Shown: in pieces, positions 60,220 through 64,000 of the stretch
How positions within the stretch are numbered: the first letter of the stretch is position 1
How the letters are laid out: each line of letters opens with the position of its first letter
Origin: Ecdyonurus torrentis
Lineage: Eukaryota > Arthropoda > Insecta > Ephemeroptera > Heptageniidae
Direction of reading: 5' to 3'
Assembly (NCBI GenBank): GCA_949318235.1
Contig: OX439127.1
Coordinates: 23,853,815 to 23,917,814 of the forward strand
Length of the DNA: 64,000 nucleotides
Notes under the pieces: generated by a model
Databases searched by the model: none
The model's input: the letters and a program-made list of their open reading frames with translations, nothing else
Told to the model about the DNA's origin: nothing
Translations under genes and position numbers: made by a program

Positions 60220-62120
60220 GATATAGCGCATAACATATTGGTCTCACCCTCACTAATTTATATCTAATGATTGACAATTATCTAATCAGTATAATGATAA
60301 ATATTCTTGCAATTGAAACATTATTTTAACAAAGTATGATAATATAAAAATATTGAATAAATTAATAGTAGCAGGATATATTGGTATTAGCCTTGATCTA
60401 ATTTAATATTTGCACATGTTGATTCGTGACAAAACTAGATGTCAATGTGACATCTAAACATGCAAGGTGAAGAAGCTTTGCTTGCTGAAGTTGCCAGTGC
60501 CGCGAGCTTAATGGGTCACTCCCACGCAATAATTCTAGCACAATCATCTCAATTGTATAAAGTGCATTCACATACATATATCACAGGCATATTATGTTGA
60601 ATTATATTGATAAGTAAACTTTGCAAAGTATAACGATGGTCAGTTTTCATGCCCAGCAGCTAGTAGTGATTAAATATTTATATTCTCCGATTTATACTCA
60701 TTCATTTTTGTAATCATTATAATATATGCACGATATTTTGTATAATGCTTCAAAATTAACATAAATTCTTGATAAATATCTCTATAATTTCCTAAATTAT
60801 AATACTAATGAGCTTTGTTTTAATTGTGCTGTACTAAAGAATAGGGGGGAGGGGTACTATATTACCCCCCCCTAATACGAGGGGGAGGAGGTATTAATGG
60901 TCAGATATCGTGATATAGTCACTTTCAAACATAAATCTGTGTGACTCTGAAATAATCAGTAAATATTTTTGGCCTATGTCAATTTTAATGATGAGACGGA
61001 GTGTCTGCGTCCCGCACTTTATTCATTTATATTTTGATGTTGTTCCTGTTGATCTAATTATTTGCAGTGTATTTGTAAGATGTGGTACACATTTAGGAAG
61101 AGAGTATACTAACTTGGACTAAAAATTATCAGTTGCATTGGTTAATTTGCGCAGAAATTTTTCCTACAATATTAGTAATAGTAAATTTAAATTTTACTGA
61201 TAATAAATTTAGCAAGTGATAAAAATAAATAATTAATTTCAATAAACTTTTTTTCCCCAAATGGAAAAAAAAAAATCTAATTTGTAACAATCGACGCAGG
61301 TTATTGACATTTTAATGTATCTTTAATTCATAATTTCACCGTGTTTCCACATGTCTGATATTGTCATAATAACAGTTTAAAAAGCGTTTGTTTTTACTTC
61401 AAGTTAGTTTTAGGATTATCGTATAGGCATTCGATTTTCCTTGTAAAACCTACTGATCTTTAATATCATCACCTAAGTATGGTCCTTTTACTAGAAATAA
61501 TTTGTTGTTCATTGCTTATGCTCATTGTTTTAAAAAAGAATAAGCTATATATGTTGCTTACGTTCCAACATCTCGTATCGTAGAGTTAATTTTAGCTTTT
61601 AAAGTGCATTTTTGCTGTTGACTATTATAAACAAACACTGGTGATCACAAACTTCAATGTAGGAAATTTTATTTTGAAATCTAAAAATCATTATTGTCAT
61701 TGTAAATTACGTACAAAGTTTCAATAAACTCCGATTTGCCCTTGAAATCAATGCAGGTCAGGTTCAAGGTGAACTTTAATTTGACGTCATAACTTTTAAA
61801 TTATACTTTTTGGTATACATTAAAATTTTGAAGATTTGGAAAAAAAAATTTATATAACTACACGTACGTACGTCATATAAACTTAAATGTATTGTTTTTG
61901 TTATTGAACTTTTTCTCGATCTATCACTTTTTTTCAACCAATTAGAAAGTTTACTTTGAATTCCCTCAATTAGAATAATTAATATTAAAAATGGTTTGCG
62001 TCAGTTTTGTTCTCTGGTAAATTTCAGCTTCAACCAGATTTAATCCAGCTTACATTGATATATACTTTCTTGCGTGAGGTCACTACCTGACACTCTGTAA
62101 GAGTTGAGGAGGGTGCCGGC
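60220..62120. other. AT-rich intergenic DNA upstream of a promoter
   Basis: No gene was seen. G- and C-rich blocks at about 60843-60890 (GGGGGGAGGGG, ACCCCCCCC, GAGGGGGAGGAGG) could form a local secondary structure. Confidence 0.45.
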
Positions 62121-62128
62121 AACTTGGG

Positions 62129-62136
62129 TATAAATA
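62129..62136 (+). promoter_or_regulatory. TATA box
   Basis: TATAAATA sits in a locally GC-richer stretch. A start about 30 bases on (near 62158-62165, TTCTCACAACTCAC) leads into an exon that ends at a strong splice donor at 62337. Confidence 0.6.
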
Positions 62137-62159
62137 GACAACCCTCAAAACGTAACTTC

Positions 62160-62337
62160 TCACAACTCACTTAAATCTCGGCCAAGACGCTTGATGGGAT
62201 CTTTTACTGCGCACTTATTACAGTACCCTGCGTCAAGGTGTAATTTTATTAATTACTCTTATCATATATTTAGTGTTTTTAAAGTGTCATTTAGTTAACA
62301 TCGGTTGATCTTGTCATATCAATTGACTCAATTAAAG
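62160..62337 (+). other. Likely 5' UTR exon of the gene at 63671
   Basis: It runs from the presumed start to AATTAAAG|GTAAGATT, a consensus donor. No long ORF begins inside it. The next acceptor on this strand with a good context is TTGTTTTAG at 63670, directly followed by ATG. Confidence 0.55.
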
Positions 62338-62519
62338 GTAAGATTAACATTTCCATTCATGTTTTATGTAAACAATGATAATGAACCTGTCACTCTCATT
62401 ATTTGCCATTGATTAATTATGACAATATTGTTCTTCTTACTCTTAATTATTATAGTTTTATCTTGGTTAATTGTTTTTCTTTCTTTCTTTTAATTATTAT
62501 TATTTATTTTATAATGCCA

Positions 62520-62990
62520 CATTTATTGGTATGAAAGCTTACACATATGCATTGGGCCAACCCGGCCAACCAGAGTGAACAAGGTGCATGTACCCTGCCT
62601 TCACCCCGCATTATGGCTATTTAGCTTCAATTGGGAGCTAATTTCATGTTATTTGAGGCATAAATCTTGCCCCCTCCCCCCCCCCCCCCCCAGATGACGC
62701 CCTCTCCAGGTCGCATTGGGGTATTACTCCCCGATCTTATTTGAACTATATAGTCGATGCCCAAAATGCATTTAAAGGCAGGATGGCTTTTAGCTCCCTA
62801 AAATAGTGCCTCGGGAGCCCCACGTCCGTAAATGCTAGCTAGGTTGAGAGATTACAGGTCAAAAATCCTCTCCCACACCTAGATTCTCTCCTGGGCGGAG
62901 ATGGATGCGACCCCCAAGCTCTGGAACCAAACGCAACCGCTCGACTCGAGGCCGCATGCCCGTTATTATTATTATTTTATTATATCAGGA
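62520..62990 (+). repeat. GC-rich retroposon-like insert in the first intron
   Basis: The base composition is sharply different from its AT-rich surroundings. It ends GACTCGAGGCCGCATGCCCG followed by (TTA)n, as a SINE with a TTA tail would. A C run is at 62677-62692. I did not find convincing tRNA promoter boxes. Confidence 0.4.
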
Positions 62991-63670
62991 GCCTTACACG
63001 TTACAAGTAAATATTTATGAGAGTTCTTGCAGCTGCATGCTGTTTAACGCAAATAAAATGTTTGTTTATAACCACATTTATTTTCTATTGTCAAGTGCTA
63101 TTTTTATACCTTTTGTGGGGTCTACAATGTACACTAGAATTGACACATTGAGTTTACATAGGAAGTTACGTGAAGTATAAAAATAATAGACGTAAATGTA
63201 GATAAAACTTGTGTTATGAGATTGTAGGCTGATTTAATTTATTGTTGAATATTATATAGAGAAATAAATAAGTAATATAATCTTGATTTTTGCAATAAAA
63301 TAATAATTTATAGTCGTGAAAGAAAAAAAAAAAAAAAAACGATAAAATATGTAATCAATAGGTAAATTGTGTAAATATTATAGTCTTTAATGCAAAGAAA
63401 ACTGTCAGATATTGCAATATAATATAATTTTTAACTAGTATTTAATTTAATATTGGATATAAAAAAAATGCTAATTAAATCATAAACATTTTTATATGAA
63501 TGTTATGAAGCTTCTAAAGCTGGAGTTGGATGCAGTATATAATTTCAAAAGTTACAAGAAAAGAAGCTCCATTTCGTATATTGATAATATTTTCAAATCC
63601 AACTTATCTCTAAAGTAAAAGAACAAAATGCAAATTATGCTTCATAATATGTATTTTTTTTTTGTTTTAG

Positions 63671-63968
63671 ATGGGTTTGACAGGCACTGCCTCGCAACAT
63701 TCTACCTCAGTAAGTTCCAACCCTCCGTCGCAACAAGCTGAAAGTGACCCCAAAATACCTAAAAAGTAAGTATTTTTTTTTTTTTTTGTCATACACGAGG
63801 ATTTAATTATTGATGGTTCAATTTATGTTTTTAAAATGTATATATGCAAGGTCAAATCATACTATTGTTTAATTGATTGTTATTTTACTATAACAAAGCA
63901 AAGTAATAATTTAAATATAGTTGCGACGTTGTTTTAGGTTGAGTAGATTTGAACGTGAAGAGTTCATG
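63671..63968 (+). CDS. N-terminal coding exons of an unrecognised gene, runs off the window
   Basis: Exon 63671-63765 opens with ATG directly after TTGTTTTAG and reads MGLTGTASQHSTSVSSNPPS and QQAESDPKIPKK. It ends at AA|GTAAG. Exon 63938-63968 continues the frame as KLSRFEREEFM up to ATG|GTATAT; if that donor is not used, the frame stops four codons later. The N-terminus is rich in Ser, Thr, Gln and Pro and looks disordered, with the first basic/acidic helix-like stretch in the second exon. A TATA box and UTR exon lie 1.5 kb upstream. I do not recognise the protein and assign no function. Confidence 0.55.
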
Positions 63969-64000
63969 GTATATAGACTATAATAATGTGAAATAAATTT

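Overview
This is an AT-rich, intron-rich eukaryotic window that reads as an invertebrate metazoan chromosome, possibly an arthropod or another marine invertebrate. The species call is weak. The reasons are short conserved exons in GT..AG introns, four recognisable animal housekeeping genes, dense hairpin (MITE-like) elements, long (TA)n tracts, relics of animal LINEs, and a Penelope-like retroelement.

Layout: 1-3522 holds the 3' half of a DHHC palmitoyltransferase gene (ZDHHC6, +). 5975-11300 is an old Penelope-like element (PLE) with a young PLE nested inside it; the young one is a head-to-head inverted pair with 1723-bp arms that look identical and one long intact reverse transcriptase/GIY-YIG ORF. 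11389-19500 has no gene and is packed with hairpin elements, including a perfect 274-bp palindrome and nested insertions. 19936-26932 is a Cdc1/PGAP5-type metallophosphoesterase gene (MPPE1-like, -, five exons seen, N-terminal exon not identified). 27000-35500 is intergenic, with further hairpin elements and a 1.26-kb element rich in a TATGAA motif. 35527-37685 (coding) is the c-Myc-binding protein gene MYCBP (-), with a likely non-coding first exon near 39918-40020. This stands head to head with WDR3/UTP12 (+, 40364-50087, thirteen coding exons, complete, 925 aa). 50700-62100 is a long intergenic stretch with microsatellites and small hairpins. A TATA box at 62129, a 5' UTR exon and two coding exons (63671-63968) begin a + strand gene that I do not recognise and that runs off the window.

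The genes do not form a pathway. WDR3 is a nucleolar SSU-processome subunit, MYCBP a small coiled-coil adaptor, ZDHHC6 an ER palmitoyltransferase and the metallophosphoesterase a probable ER/Golgi GPI-glycan remodelling enzyme. The most distinctive feature is the mobile DNA. Several unrelated-looking hairpin families share TATCGA ends set in TA repeats. One 13-mer recurs at four element boundaries in 0.9 kb. Two foldback elements with related ends sit in consecutive WDR3 introns, one ending 13 nt from a splice acceptor. The young PLE carries a strand that folds much like a hammerhead ribozyme core. Intervals not listed as genes or repeats showed me nothing beyond AT-rich sequence. All calls are by eye from sequence; no alignments or database searches were run.
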